NCBI RefSeq assembly: GCF_052324685.1
Contig: NC_135225.1
Span: 11,660,003 to 11,724,002 of the forward strand
Reading direction: 5' to 3'
Length of the DNA: 64,000 nt
Source: Brachyhypopomus gauderio
Lineage: Eukaryota; Chordata; Actinopteri; Gymnotiformes; Hypopomidae
Within the stretch, counting starts at the first letter, position 1. Each line of letters begins with the position of its first letter. The position numbers were made by a program, and so were the translations under genes. The notes under the pieces were generated by a model that worked only from the letters and a program-made list of their open reading frames with translations, was not told where the DNA came from and searched no databases. Positions 19,572 to 32,723 of the stretch are shown in pieces.

Positions 19572-22500
19572 ATGGCCACACCTGCGGAGCAAGATTTTAC
19601 CCTGGCCGAAGCAGACAGCAATAAAGAGAAAACGCAAGTCTTCGGAATTCTTAGGCTGCAGGAAGATAAATCTGGCGGTGATAAACCGAGCAGCACTTCC
19701 ATCAGGTCTGGAGACGGGAGGTGGCAGGCGCCCATATTCGCCCTAGCTAGGAAAGCATCGGAAACCTTCTCAGGCGGCATTCACGTTCTCCCTAAGGTCG
19801 CCGAGCCTAAAGTATCTCCATTTGCAGAGGAATGGAGTGTCAAGGGTAAGTTTGTGATTTTGCAAAGGCGCAGGTGCGGTTGGTATTGATCGGCGTGTAC
19901 GTTGCGCCGATGGTTGTCCCCCCCACGGTTGGGATGATGTCATTGCTTGTAGGAGAACAATAAATCGTTCGACGATGAATGTGCAACAAGGCATCTTCAC
20001 GTCGTGTGTGAGAAAGACTACATTTACTGTAACATCCCGGCCTAAAATGATACACTGCATGACTGTGTCATAACACACACGTACAGAGTTGTGTCTAGTA
20101 ACCGTTTGTGGACACCTGGTCGCATGACGTTATGCAGATGCACCATGAACTCCCTTATCTCCACCTGTGGTATTATAACATATCAAAGCGTCACTCTTAC
20201 ATTTATTTTATGAGTGAAGCTAAAAATACACAGTGGATTTGTGTATGTCAACAGCAGTTGTACTGGGTTGTGTAATTATTAGTTATTTGGTCATACAGAA
20301 TGAAACCTATTTTCATGACGGCTCCTAAGGTCTAATGGAGTAGAATCCTAAATGACTGGCAAGCAAGGCTTGTGTAGAGCAGAAAGATTTACATGTTATA
20401 TTCAGGTCAGACATGCACACCACATTTACGTTTCAGGTAGTTGGTTCTGTGTTTCACTATCTCTAACATCTGCCTGCTGTTTAAGCATTAAATGTGGCAC
20501 CTAACAGCACCTTGGTACGTTTCAAGGCTGCTTACATCAGTGAACAAATACTGGCAGTTACTTGCAGGTTAAAGTTTAGCTTGCGTTGTTGCTAACGCAG
20601 TGGGCCATGCCACTGATTGATATCCTGATACGGAGCGCTTCGCCTGTGTTAGGCTGTGTTACTAAATGAACTTATGCAGTGTCTTTTTAGGGTTTTTATA
20701 GTTGTTGTGGACCTTCAGGGTAGATACAGAACTGTGCGAGGTTATGACGCCACATTCTGTTCTTGTCTTCCAGCGTTCCGGGACCCAATGGCAATGGAAC
20801 GGGCCAACTTACTGAACATGGCCAAGCTCAGCATTAAAGGCCTGATCGAGTCGGCCCTCAGTTTTGGACGAACCCTGGACTCCGACTACCCCCCTCTACA
20901 GCAGTTCTTTGTGGTTATGGAGCACTGTCTGAAACATGGCCTCAAAGGTACAAACATCTGATGCCAGCTGACACTGTGTAACATAGTTTGTGTAACAGTT
21001 TTCCAGAGACGGATTAAAAGCCTCATTGTGGATTGGTGTTTACGCCTAATGGGCCAATGATAAGAAGGTGAAATATTTGGAAAGGACCTCATCATCACTG
21101 AGGTCCTATGAGTAGTCACTGTTTGTAATGTGCAGTCCCTGAATCATGTGAAATATTGTCAGAAATGACAAATATGTGCATGACTGTTACTTTGGCAGTA
21201 GGCAGATGATCCTGGTAAGAAATGCACAGTAGACAGTGGGAAAGAGTTTGTCGGCTCTCTAAATACAAGCACATACACAGATATGTGGAAACCCTGTTTT
21301 AGAAAGAGAGCGCTGACACATTGTGAGTGTGTAATGGCTGGATACCTTGGAATGTGCTTACTTGTGACTCGTATGCACTAACTGTGAATGAGGACTTCAT
21401 TATGTGCTCTGTAGTAAACGCGTTTGTCTCTGGCTTTAGTGAAGAAGACCTTTCTTGGCTACAACAAGTCGTTGTGGGGACCTCTGGAGATGGTGGAGAA
21501 GCTGTGTCCTGAGGCAGGGGAGATCGCAGCCAGTGTACGGGACTTACCAGGCCTCAAGTACGGACACCAGCATGCACACCTGTTCTCACCATTGTGCTCA
21601 TACGTTGTGTTTTTTCTTTAAGATTACATTGTTGCTCTAAACACCATTGGTTGCGAGCAATGGCTTTAGTTTTGGTTTTTATAATCTCAGTATAGCCAGA
21701 AATAATTCACATGGACTCCTCAGTGATCTTATCTGGGTTTCCTGTTCTCCAAATGTCTCTGTGTAAATTCATTAGGGCAGAGACATTGATTCACGAATGG
21801 GTTAGTGAAACGCGGAAAACACCCTCCATTCCGTAGCCCGTGTCTGCTTTGCAGGGTTGCTCTTTATAGGCACTTTGACTGAAGGGGGAAGTGGAAATTT
21901 CAGTTCAACTTGCCAGACACAAACGAAACCTGCAACTGAGCCAAAAAGGTTAAAAAGCAAGTACTGGTTAGCAGTGGAGAACCAGAAACCCACAGAATCT
22001 TTCTGAAACAGTTCGGTGTAAGGCAGATACATTTCCAGTCAGACAACAAAAGCTTAGACATTTGCATATATTTGTGTTGAAAGTATAGTACTGTTAAAAA
22101 TATGTATATCATGCCTATCAACTGATGTACTTGTAAATGTATTAAGTAGATATAGCTAATAATATCTACTTTATTAAGTAAATATTACTTATATAGCACA
22201 AAGGGAGTAGAATATGTATTTTTGATATACAAGTATGTACAGCAAGAACCCATATGAAAGTGAGCACCAAGATTGTGTAGTGGAGATGTAACTCATGTAT
22301 TAGCAAGATGAAAATCGATATGGCTTTATGTTTCATTTCACCACTGAACAGGGCTTGCCCACACTATGTGTTTTGTGTGTCTGTGTGTGCATGCATATGT
22401 TCGTGTGTGTGTTAGGACACCGCTGGGAAGAGCTAGGGCATGGCTGAGATTGGCATTGATGCAGAAGAGATTAGCAGATTACCTGCGTGTCCTCATCACC

Positions 22501-23128
22501 AGGAAAGACATACTGAGGTGAGCAACCTTTTAACCTTTACCTTAATCATGCTGGGGACACGTGCCATCCTGTGCCCTTAAACTCTAATAATTGTACTGTA
22601 CATGTTCAAATTTGTTGCTGCATTAAAACAAAGGAATAAATGTTATAGTAATCAAGATGTTTAAGGGCTGAGCTTGATGTGCTGGTTCAGTGAAAGTCCA
22701 GTGAAGTGTGGAGCAGGGGCCCTAGGGACTGAGACAGGGATTCAATATTTCACCTCACAGTGGATGTAATGAGTGTACTGGCAGAGGTAGCAGCATAATC
22801 TGATCTGTCCTCATATTTGATTTCACTTCCGACCGTTATAGATTTTTGCTGGCCAGTACCGGTACTGCTAGGATCTGATACTGATAAGTGTATTAGTATT
22901 AGTTTTGCTATAAGGTGGCATTAAAGGGACCGTCTACTGTCAATCTGCAGGAACTAAATTATAGTTTGCCTTCATTGAATTATTAGTTGGTTTGCTAGGC
23001 AGAATATGTATAGATGCAGTGTCAATACAGATATTGATTTGTATATCCTGGTCCAATAATATCTTTCAGGTCATAGTATTGCAATACTCTTCACTATCTT
23101 ACACAATATGTCAATTTCAGTGTTCAAA

Positions 23129-23183
<55 letters not shown>

Positions 23184-26100
23184 TGCAGTGATTTCTATGA
23201 AAGCTCTGCGGTTATGCTGGAGGAGGAGGGAGCAGTCATCGTGGGTCTCCTGGTGGGACTCAACGTCATTGATGCCAATCTGTGTGTGAAGGGCGAAGAC
23301 CTGGACACACAAGTACAAAAACATTGATTTGATTTGATTTGAGTTGAGTTTACACTGAGATGCTACATCGTTTAGTAATCTAACACGAATGGGCCTCTAT
23401 GCATTTGGCTAGTTATGTCCTGTGAATGCAGGCTGATAAACTAAAGCTGGTCCCTTTTTCACACTGTTTCATCTACTAAGCTGGTGCCTATACCTGATTT
23501 ATACAACAGAGTTCCTGATTATGCTATTTGGATGTTAATAAAGAATAATTAACTGTCATGTACTTATCAAATAGTGGAGTACTTTTTGCAGGAACTGTTT
23601 CACAGGGAAATATTTCAGCAGCAGTGTAGCATGAACTGGCTTTCAGCACAGGACATGAACATACTGGTCTCTCTGTATATACTATCTCAAGAAGATTCCA
23701 GAAAAGTACTGCTGTGTATTGTAGTTCACACCTGTGGAATATCAGAAATAAACATTTGTCGTTTGCGGTGACAAAGCATCTTAATGCTAATGGCCGTCAC
23801 ATTAATAGCATATCTATTTGCATTGGCAGTTGTAGCTATAGCAGCAATGAAGTTAGGAAAATGAACTGGTCCACGCTCTCAGAACCCCATGGAGTTAACG
23901 TTATGATTTAAACCTCTACTCTTTGGAACACACGTTGGTTTCACGTCCTAAAACTTCAAAAGTCCTCATTTCTTTGCAAACCTTGTGTATTTAACTGCAC
24001 TTTTGTCTGTAACATTAAATCTAATCAGTAAATGAATTGCAATTATGTTTTTTCTTATTACTCAGGTTGGAGTGATCGATTTTTCCATGTACTTGAAAAA
24101 TGACATTGATGACTACAGAAGTGAAGAAAGGTAATATTACATCTCGAGGTTGGAAAAAAACTAAAGGTGTATTTACTGATTGATATATTAAAATGGTGTA
24201 TTTTTTGTGTACATGGAGTATCCTGTATCTGTATATTCCTGCTCCTTTATGTTTATTTATATACATACACACACAAACACACACAGGCCTAATAACATTT
24301 TATTTCGTTGTTCACTAAATAGAAATGGACAAATTGCAGCAATATTGGATCAGAAGAACTATGTTGAAGAACTAAACAGGCAGCTCAAGTGAGTACAGAT
24401 TTTATTTCTCTTTAACATGCATCCAAGGTGTGTAGAGTGGCTTCCAATTTAGAAGCTGTTTTGCACCTCGCAATATGTCTCGGTGCCAGTAAAACTGTAC
24501 GCATCATTCCTCTGCCTTAGTTCCACTGTTCAGGGTCTTCAGGGACGCGTGGACTCATTAGAGAAATCGAACTCCAAACTCATCGAGGAGGTAACGTTGT
24601 CTCCCAGAAGGACGTAGAATGAACATGTCAGACGTGCAGGTGAATGTGGTATCAGCTGGTCTCTTTTTCCCTCTAGCTGGCAATAGCCAAAAACAACATC
24701 ATCAAACTACAGGAAGAGAACCACCAACTCAGGACTGAGAACTCCTTAATTCTCATGAAGGCTCAGCAACGTCTTGAGGTGTTGTCATGTTTGTTGATTT
24801 TATTTACTACAAACAAAAGTACTCTTCATTCTTGTAATTTCTTTAAGAATAGTTAAGTAAACAAAACTAGGAATGTAGTAAACTAAGAATGGGGCAGGTA
24901 AATGTGTTTCTGTGATTTTACTATGGTTTTATTTTAATTTAGTCTGTGGCAAAAATGTCACTGTGCTGTGCACAGGTTACACAAGGTGATGTGAACTGTG
25001 AGCTGGACACATATAAGCAGTCCCGGCAGGGCCTGGACGAGATGTACAACGAGGCACGGAGGCAGCTGAAAGAGGAGTGTCAACTCCGGCAGGTCTGTAC
25101 CCACCCACAGTGCACAGGGGCAGGTCTGTACCCACCCACACCACGCAGGGACAGGTCTGTACACACCCACACCACGCAGGGACAGGTCTGTACACACCCA
25201 CACCACGCAGGGACAGGTCTGTACACACCCACACCACGCGGGGCAGGTCTGTACCCACCCACACCATGCAGGGACAGGTCTGTACACACCCACACCATGC
25301 AGGGACAGGTCTGTACACACCCACACCATGCAGGGACAGGTCTGTACACACCCACAGCACAAAGGGACAGGCATGTACACACCCACACCACGCGGGACAG
25401 GTCTGTACACACCCACACCATGCAGGGACAGGTCTGTACACACCCACACCAGGCAGGGACAGGCAAATGAAAGAGCCTTTGTATTTTGTCCCTTTCCTTT
25501 TTAAATTTCACTTGTTTTTTTTTTATTAAAAAGGTACAAAACTTGCAAACTTTTCACCCATGTCCACAGTGTGGTTTATTTTCATTTGTAACCATAACAA
25601 ACCCCAAAAGAATGCAACAGAGTTGGAACAGATTTCTATTTGAAACCTAATCAGGGCAATGTGCTTGTATGGTAGGACGTGGAGAATGAGTTGGTGGTGC
25701 AGGTCAGCATGAAGCAAGAGATGGAGCTGGCCATGAAGCTGCTGGAGAAGGACATCCATGAGAAGCAGGACACTTTGATTGGACTTCGACAGCAGCTGGA
25801 CGAGGTTAAGGCCATCAATGTAGAGATGTATCAGAAAATGCAGGTAAGTTCACTACCAGTCCGACTACCAGTGTTGTGGTTAAACAGGTGAGGTTAAGGA
25901 CCGCACTGTACAATAACTGCCTTTGATTAATTTCATAACTATACAGTCTTCTGATGAGGGCATGAAACAGAAAAACGACATGATTACACGGTTGGAGGAG
26001 AAGACCAATCAGATAACGGCTACTATGAGACAGCTAGAGCAAAGGTGAGTGAAGAGGAAATCATGTTGGATGCTATTTGGCATAATACTAAGTCACTTTC

Positions 26101-29100
26101 CTAAGAGCTATTTGGCATAATACTAAGTCATGTTCCTAAGAGCTATTTGGCATAATACTAAGTCACGTTCCTAAGAGCTATTTGGCATAATACTAAGTCA
26201 CGTTCCTAAGATGCATTCAGATAAGTACAGTTTCATGTGAGCACTTGAGAGTTGATTATTCCTAAACCACAACTACTGAACAAACCACAACTACTGACAC
26301 CCCATTTCATGTTCTCAGTATTGATTTTCCAGTCATACGTTTGCTTAGAGGTTTATATTTCCCATATTGAATTTTATTCGAAACACAGTAAAAGGGGCAT
26401 GTGGGTTGCACACAGATGTAGTCCTGCTGGTCTGAATGCATCTCCGGATATGTACCATGCATGCGTTCTCCGGGCCAGCTAGCACACACCGTATCCTGCA
26501 TGCGCTGCTTCTTGCAACAACACGCAGAATCCTCGCACCTGGGCACTCGCGTGTGTTTGGTGTTCGGTCGTGTGCCGCGGTGCTTTCAGAGTTCGCTCAT
26601 GCCTCTGCCTACACAGGCCACACCCCCCACCCCTTTGCCATTGATTTACAGCCATCTTATTTGTGATGAGTTTAACAGACGCATTGCTTAACAAACTCTT
26701 CAAAGCTTTGAATGACGTGGGAATTCACTGATGTTTACATCCTCTTTCCCTTTTTGTTCCTCCCTTTTCTTTTCCACATCCTCTACCCTGTTTTAACACC
26801 TTCATGTTACATCAATATTTATATCTCCCCTCACTATTATGTTTAATCTCTCATTAAATGGGAGTAGTGATAAAGACCTGCTCAGCCAGACACGAACGCT
26901 CGCCATGTCATTCGTAAAATGTGCCAGTACAGATACAGAACATCAGTACAAACTTGTCAAGGATATTTCCTTCTGACTTTAAAATACTTTCACGATGTGT
27001 GACACAACGTGTTTGGCAATATGTAGTATCGTGAAAATAAAGGGTTTGAATGCTCTATATTAGTGTCTTTTTAGATGTGGTTTGTTGGATATGGTGGAAT
27101 TTGTTTTTTCCACGTATCATTTAGTAAGTCCAGCGAAGTTCTTTCTCGTGGAACTGTAACATGGCGTACACAAAACCATACTGTAACAATAAGAGCAAAC
27201 AATGATTTTGGTGTGTCTTTAATCCAGATCATCAATAAATTGTTTTAAACTATTCCTAAACATTTTTAGTTCATTATTTCAAATTCATTTAAAGTAACAC
27301 ATTTAATATTAGCTTTAATAAGCTTATTCTTAATAAGATTCTGAATATTAATCCTCTAATGAGAAAGGATATTGACTGTTTCCGTCAGCCTATCCCAGGC
27401 CCCCAACTTTTCAGTTCAGCTCTTTTCTTTCGGCTGGCTGTTGATGCGTGTACTGCTGGTCTATCGTGAGGTAGCGTGCCTGTCAACGTTTGGCCCTCGT
27501 TTTCTTTTGCCCATCTCTCCGTTCCATTACCCCCCCATCCTTCTTACCCTTGTGATCGGAGCCTCGGTTTTACCCGGTTGGTTTGAATTACGCCAGATTG
27601 CAGGACACGGAGAGGGACCGTCTGAGCGCCGAGGACGGAATGCGTCGCTTCAAACAAGACTTCACCAACAAAGCAGACAGCCTTCAAAAGCAGATATGCC
27701 AGAGAGAGAAGCAAATGTAAGTTTACAACATTCTGTTGAAGTCTAATGTTAATGCATTCTACTTCTCCTTCTGAGTGAAGTGTGCAGAGCTTGGCCCTAA
27801 TAAAGTATACACTACATGAAATAATAATAATTTGATTATTATAATTTTTTCCATTATCAAAAATATTATTCAGTAAATTAATGAGGAGTTGTAAAACCCT
27901 TTAAATTACATGGCTGAGCATAAACTGTCTGTTTTCTTTAGATTACAGTTGGAAACAGACTTGAAAATTGAGAGGGAGTGGCGTCAGACATTACAGAATG
28001 ACCTGGAGAGAGAACGGGAGATGGTCATCCAGCTGACAGCTGAGGCTCAGCAAATCAATGCACTCAAAAAAGTAAAACCCAGAATTCTTGTCTTCCATGA
28101 TGTCCTAATGACTAGTAGACACTGGGAAGTCTCAGCTGATGGAAGGACACATCAAACTCTGATTTGACCTAGAAGCTTTACGGGCTGTTTATGTGCACCT
28201 CCATGAATAGTTCTTACTATTTGTCAATTGTTTGGTGATGTAAACATTGGCTTCTGGAAGCACGCGTCCTCTAATTGATGATAATGAAGTTTGATGTCTT
28301 GCTGCTGCCCGTCAGGAGTTTCACAGGCTGCAGGATGAGAACAATCAGCTGAAAGGGATTTGTGAGGAGCAGGAGCAGGCGCTGGAGGAGCTAGGCTGCA
28401 AACTCAGCGAGTGAGTTGTTCACTGGCTCCAATCAGCTGTTATTCATTTACCGATCAGCTTTATTCAAGACTTGTTGGTCCGTTGGGTTCAGTTCAGCCT
28501 GCCTCTTTCGGGCCTCTTTTGTGCTGTTCCATATTCAAAGATTTGTCTTTAGAGCTTCACAGCTCTGACCAAATCCATATTGTATTTCATAACAGGTCAA
28601 AACTGAAAATTGAGGACATTAAAGAAGCCAATAAAGCACTGCAGGTATGTGCTGTGTCTGATGTTTTGATATATCTGATCTTATGCTTCAGGCTATTACG
28701 ATTTGGCTATAACTAGCGTAAGCTAGCTAACTTGTAAGTTGATTATTAATTTTAGGGAGGCCAAGTGTGGCTTAAGGACAAGGATGCCACACACTGCAAG
28801 CTTTGTGAGAAAGAGTTCTCCATCTCCAGGAGAAAGGTGAGCTCCAGTTTGCACTTCATCATTTGCATTTAAATGCAAATCTTGTCCATTACATTAGAAC
28901 AAATTTTTTTATATTGATGAGTCATAAAATTAATATACATCTTGCATCTAGGGATACAAATTAGGACAGTCAATGTTCTAAAAGAGATTTCAGCTTTATT
29001 TGCCACATCAAATTAATCACCAATTTTCTTAATCTTCTTGGGAATACAGCAGGAATAAAATGTTTAAAGTACCAGTGAGACCTAGAGGCCACTCAAGAGC

Positions 29101-30587
29101 TACAACTTGCGTATTAACCAGGACAGAGAGAACTGAGTACATTACTCTAATTCTAAAATCTCTACACGTTTCTAGTTAGTTACAGATTTGATTTTGCAGC
29201 ATTAGTACAGTATACATTCCAAATTAGGCCCAGAATTATTTTGTGATAGGTTCAAAAAGTATAAACCCAGCTTAGATTCTTGGATCCATGACCACAAGAT
29301 TGCTTGTAGAGCCTTGAAATCAAACCAAGCATTTCAAAGTTTCGCTCTTATGCTACCCAAGGTAGGACCCAACTCCTGATGAAATGTCTGTGCCCCTAAT
29401 GTAGTTTTTGAATCCCTATTTTTCACTGTATTTTCCCCCACTTTTACTTAATTTGTATTATTCCATTATTTATTTTTCTTTTCTGTCAATTGTGTATTTA
29501 AATATGTAACGTGAGGGAGGCAGGATGTATGGATGAGTGTGCATTGAATACGTAGAATGTTTAATGAGTTTAGGAGCGTGGATAGCGCACAATGAAAAGC
29601 GAACATACAACTGTGCAGACGCAAGACAAAGACGAGCACAAGACACTGTGAACGCACATTATATCAGTAAACTAAACACACATTATATCAGTAAACTAAA
29701 CAAGACTCAAGTGATGACGAAATGAGCCACAGGTGAGATGGATAAACACGCACACAGAACCACACCCACATATGGACATAACCAGAATAGAATACACCTA
29801 CACACACCCAAGGGGAGGGGCCTGGGTCTGTAATGTGACAAAATAAATTGTTTTATGTTACATTTTTCTTTTTTTGTTGTGTGAAAAAAAACTGTTAGGT
29901 TGTGGGATCTAACACGCGTTATTTTTTATTCTTCTATGCAAAACACTTTGAATTGCCATTGTACAAAACGTACAATACAAATAAAAGTGCCTTGCCTGAA
30001 ATTCAGTACATCTTGGCATAGTGTGTGTTCCAGTAGCTCACCTGGTAGAGTAGAGAGAGGGAGGTGCTAGTAACATAAACTTGATGGGTTCAGTTAAAAA
30101 GGGGAACACATAAAAGGTTGTGAAGTGTAAGATACGAGAGTTGCTCTGGATAAGAGCATCTGGCAATTGTTGACAATGTAAAAAGTAACAGCACTGTAAA
30201 AATTTATTAAATAATGTTTTTGCACACACAAAACGGTGTTTTATTGTGAAAAGACAAATTGGGTCCCATATTTCACAAAAAAATGTGTTTTATGCATTTT
30301 GCATGTTTTAAAATTGGCATCTTTCCTGAATGCTTTTGAGTAGATGAGGGATAGTGTACCTGATGGAGAAGCCTGTGACATTCTCTTAAGTGAGAGGACA
30401 GCACTATTTCTGATGTTCATCTGGGCATCTGGTTTCTTTTCTTGCAGCACCACTGTAGGAACTGTGGCGAGATCTTCTGCAATGCCTGCTCAGATAACGA
30501 GTTACCTCTCCCGGCTTCTCCGAAGCCTGTCCGAGTATGTGACACATGCCATGCTCTTCTGCTCCAGCGCTGCTCTTCCAACGCCAC

Positions 30588-30591
<4 letters not shown>
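19572..30591 (+). CDS. rufy2: RUN and FYVE domain-containing protein 2
   Basis: Endosomal adaptor: a RUN domain, a long coiled coil and a C-terminal FYVE zinc finger that in this family reads PI3P membranes. Coding exons: 19572-19845, 20774-20947, 21440-21557, 22416-22517, 23189-23312, 24066-24130, 24323-24388, 24521-24590, 24677-24778, 24976-25092, 25676-25843, 25947-26044, 27597-27716, 27942-28071, 28316-28410, 28596-28644, 28756-28836, 30448-30591. All borders are AG/GT and phases agree, giving 699 codons with the TAA. Exon 1 has [13 protein letters not shown], like the RUFY1 N-terminus. RUN spans about residues 128-265 ([37 protein letters not shown]). Coiled coil about 290-620. FYVE about 625-695: [48 protein letters not shown]2 is preferred over RUFY1 because of [23 protein letters not shown] and the QRCSSN end. 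Start chosen for the CACCATGG context. Confidence 0.93.
23131..23188 (+). repeat. (TG)26 tract abutting the rufy2 exon 5 splice acceptor
   Basis: An uninterrupted TG run at 23131-23182 is followed by GGTGCAG and exon 5 at 23189. No normal polypyrimidine tract lies between. Confidence 0.9.
25086..25465 (+). repeat. 31-bp minisatellite overlapping a rufy2 splice donor
   Basis: About 12 copies of a unit containing GGGACAGGTCTGTACACACC and CACACCACGCA. It begins at the end of exon 10, whose donor (CGGCAG|GTCTGT after 25092) resembles the CAGGTCTGT repeated in each unit. The 31-bp period keeps all three frames open, which explains the long spurious ORFs on both strands. Confidence 0.85.
26073..26210 (+). 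repeat. 35-bp tandem repeat, four copies
   Basis: Four near-identical units (CTATTTGGCATAATACTAAG then TCACGTTCCTAAGAG) in the rufy2 intron after exon 12. Confidence 0.9.
30015..30185 (+). repeat. Diverged tRNA-like SINE
   Basis: The A-box-like GTAGCTCACCTGGTAGAG at about 30030 and the tail GTTGCTCTGGATAAGAGCAT at about 30130 mark an old SINE in the last rufy2 intron. Confidence 0.45.
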
Positions 30592-30636
<45 letters not shown>

Positions 30637-31657
30637 CATGTGCTGCCAAACTAGCCAGGGTTGGCTTTAACTCTGACTACTATGTTTTCCTGCATCATGA
30701 CAAACTATAACAAAAGTGACCAAATTTTCTGCACCTGTTATTCAATGTTAGAAGTTTACATTTCTACTGGGAGCTCCTCAGCACAGTGTCACAACAGCAC
30801 GCAAGCAGCTGTTCGTTATGTGAAGCACCCAAAGAAGGAATTGAGTATGGGGAGCATACTTGTTCAGTGGCTTGTAGCATTTTATAAAGACTTACAAAGA
30901 ATTACAACATAGCCATTAAATGTCTTCAGCACTACAACTAAGTAGCACTAAAGCATACTCTACAGACAGCATACTAAACAGGTTACTCTATCAGGATATT
31001 ACATGCTCTGATATAAGAACATGTCTGGAATGTAGGGTGAACATATCATTTTATTGTGTCAAGAATTAACAAATATATGGGGGGGATTTTGTATACAAAT
31101 TAATGTGTGCCTATGTGAAAAGTCACTCATACAGACGGGATCTTTAAAGATGTCCAGTGTGTCTGAAGGGATGGATCTTTTTCACAAAATTCCACAAAAA
31201 CATCCAGTTTTCAGTGCTGCTCAAATCTGATTGCAGTAGAATCAATACAGTAGAAGAAGTTTTTTTCCATTCTGAAATTGTATTACTTCACACTATGTTA
31301 CAGGCCGTAAAAAGCTAAACCAAGACTTGTGCTGTTTGTAAAGTGCAAAACTGGAATGCTACTCGCCTTGAATATTTATGGTTACCTTCATCTCAATGCA
31401 TTCAAGTGTAAGCTTATAAAAATGGTTGCTAAGTCACATCAAGTTTCAAATGTAAAAGTATTGTATGGAATTGTAAATATGTCTTTAACCACTAAAGTCC
31501 ATACTTCCATTTCATGTTCTCTCTGTATTCATTTTGTTGTGTTATTGCAGGCATATACTCATCTGTAGGTTGACCTCAGGTACACTCATCAGTTTAGAAC
31601 TGGCATTTTTCCATGTTAGCTAAACTGTACTGAGATATTTGGCTATTAGTTAATAAA
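30592..31657 (+). other. rufy2: rufy2 3' UTR with (CA)n and candidate poly(A) signal
   Basis: The TAA stop at 30589-30591 is followed directly by (CA)n to about 30632. The rest is AT-rich with no coding signal. AATAAA at 31652-31657 is one possible poly(A) signal, so the true 3' end is uncertain. Confidence 0.4.
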
Positions 31658-31659
31658 AC

Positions 31660-32723
31660 AGGTGTTTTTTTCTCAAAATTGTATATTTGAAGCTTCAGTT
31701 GTATATACAACAGAGCTACATATCTCACCTGTCACTATATTTAAAACGCACAAAAAAATAGCTATAGAGCATTATACTAGCTGCATAAATATTAGAATAT
31801 CAATTAAAATACATTTAAACCACATACAAATTTAAATGTTTATACTGTTTTGCAAATATATTTGTTGAATGATAGCCCTCATGAATGAAAGACCTGCTCC
31901 AAATTAGACACCTATGCGATTATGCGACAATAATAGACTAGTGCAGCCATCTCCGTCCGGGACAGGTACGTGTTCTGAAAGGCCTGCGTGAAGCACAGCT
32001 CCAACTCGTACCATTTTAGAGAGAACCAGAATTTCACTGAATGATCTAAAGAAACATGCCCTGGTTTTAAGTTTCTCAGGCATTTCCACCAACACGGGTG
32101 GCAAGAACTGACATTGTGTCCACCAACACGGGTGGCAAGAACTGACATTGTGAACTTCATCTTGCAACATAAATGAGAAAAAAAACTAGAAGGAATCCCA
32201 GTCTGTGTAGTTATATCAAATGTTATACTCAAATACATATTTTGTAATGACTTCTGAAAACAAAAAAAGTTTATTTTGTAAGCAATAATATTAATTTTGG
32301 GAGGGTGTGGTTAACAAAATTAAATAATAAAACAATTAAATAGACAATTTAAACATCATGTCATTAATTAAAGTGATTAGATACGAAAAAAGTTAACAGC
32401 CAAAACATTACTTTGAAATCTGCCTCTCACTAAAGTTGGCAGCCAGTCACAGTGACTTTTAAGGTTGCAGATATACATAGATGACAGACAAAAAAGCAAC
32501 ACTAGTAAAACTTAAAACACAGAAGAATTTAATATAAAATTTAATAAGCAAAATGTACAGTAGCTGGTCAACCTATATATACTTATTTATAATCTTTATA
32601 CTTTTTGATTCCGTTCTTTGAGACTGGAAAATATTCTGGTTACATTTTATATGAACATCTGCAAACATCTCAGTACAAAAGGATGTTCCAACTCCCAGCT
32701 GATATTTTTCATGTAAAATAAGA
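31660..32723. other. Convergent gap between rufy2 and hnrnph3
   Basis: AT-rich with no exon-like signal. It probably contains the 3' UTR of hnrnph3 on the minus strand; the complement of AATAAA at 32270-32275 is a candidate poly(A) signal for it. Confidence 0.35.
32085..32152. repeat. 34-bp direct duplication
   Basis: Two adjacent copies of TCCACCAACACGGGTGGCAA followed by GAACTGACATTGTG, at 32085-32118 and 32119-32152, in the gap between rufy2 and hnrnph3. Confidence 0.9.

Noticed and set aside
24946..25470. Long ORFs with [15 protein letters not shown] repeats on both strands
   Set aside because: Produced by the 31-bp minisatellite at the end of rufy2 exon 10; only the first part (24976-25092) is real coding sequence.
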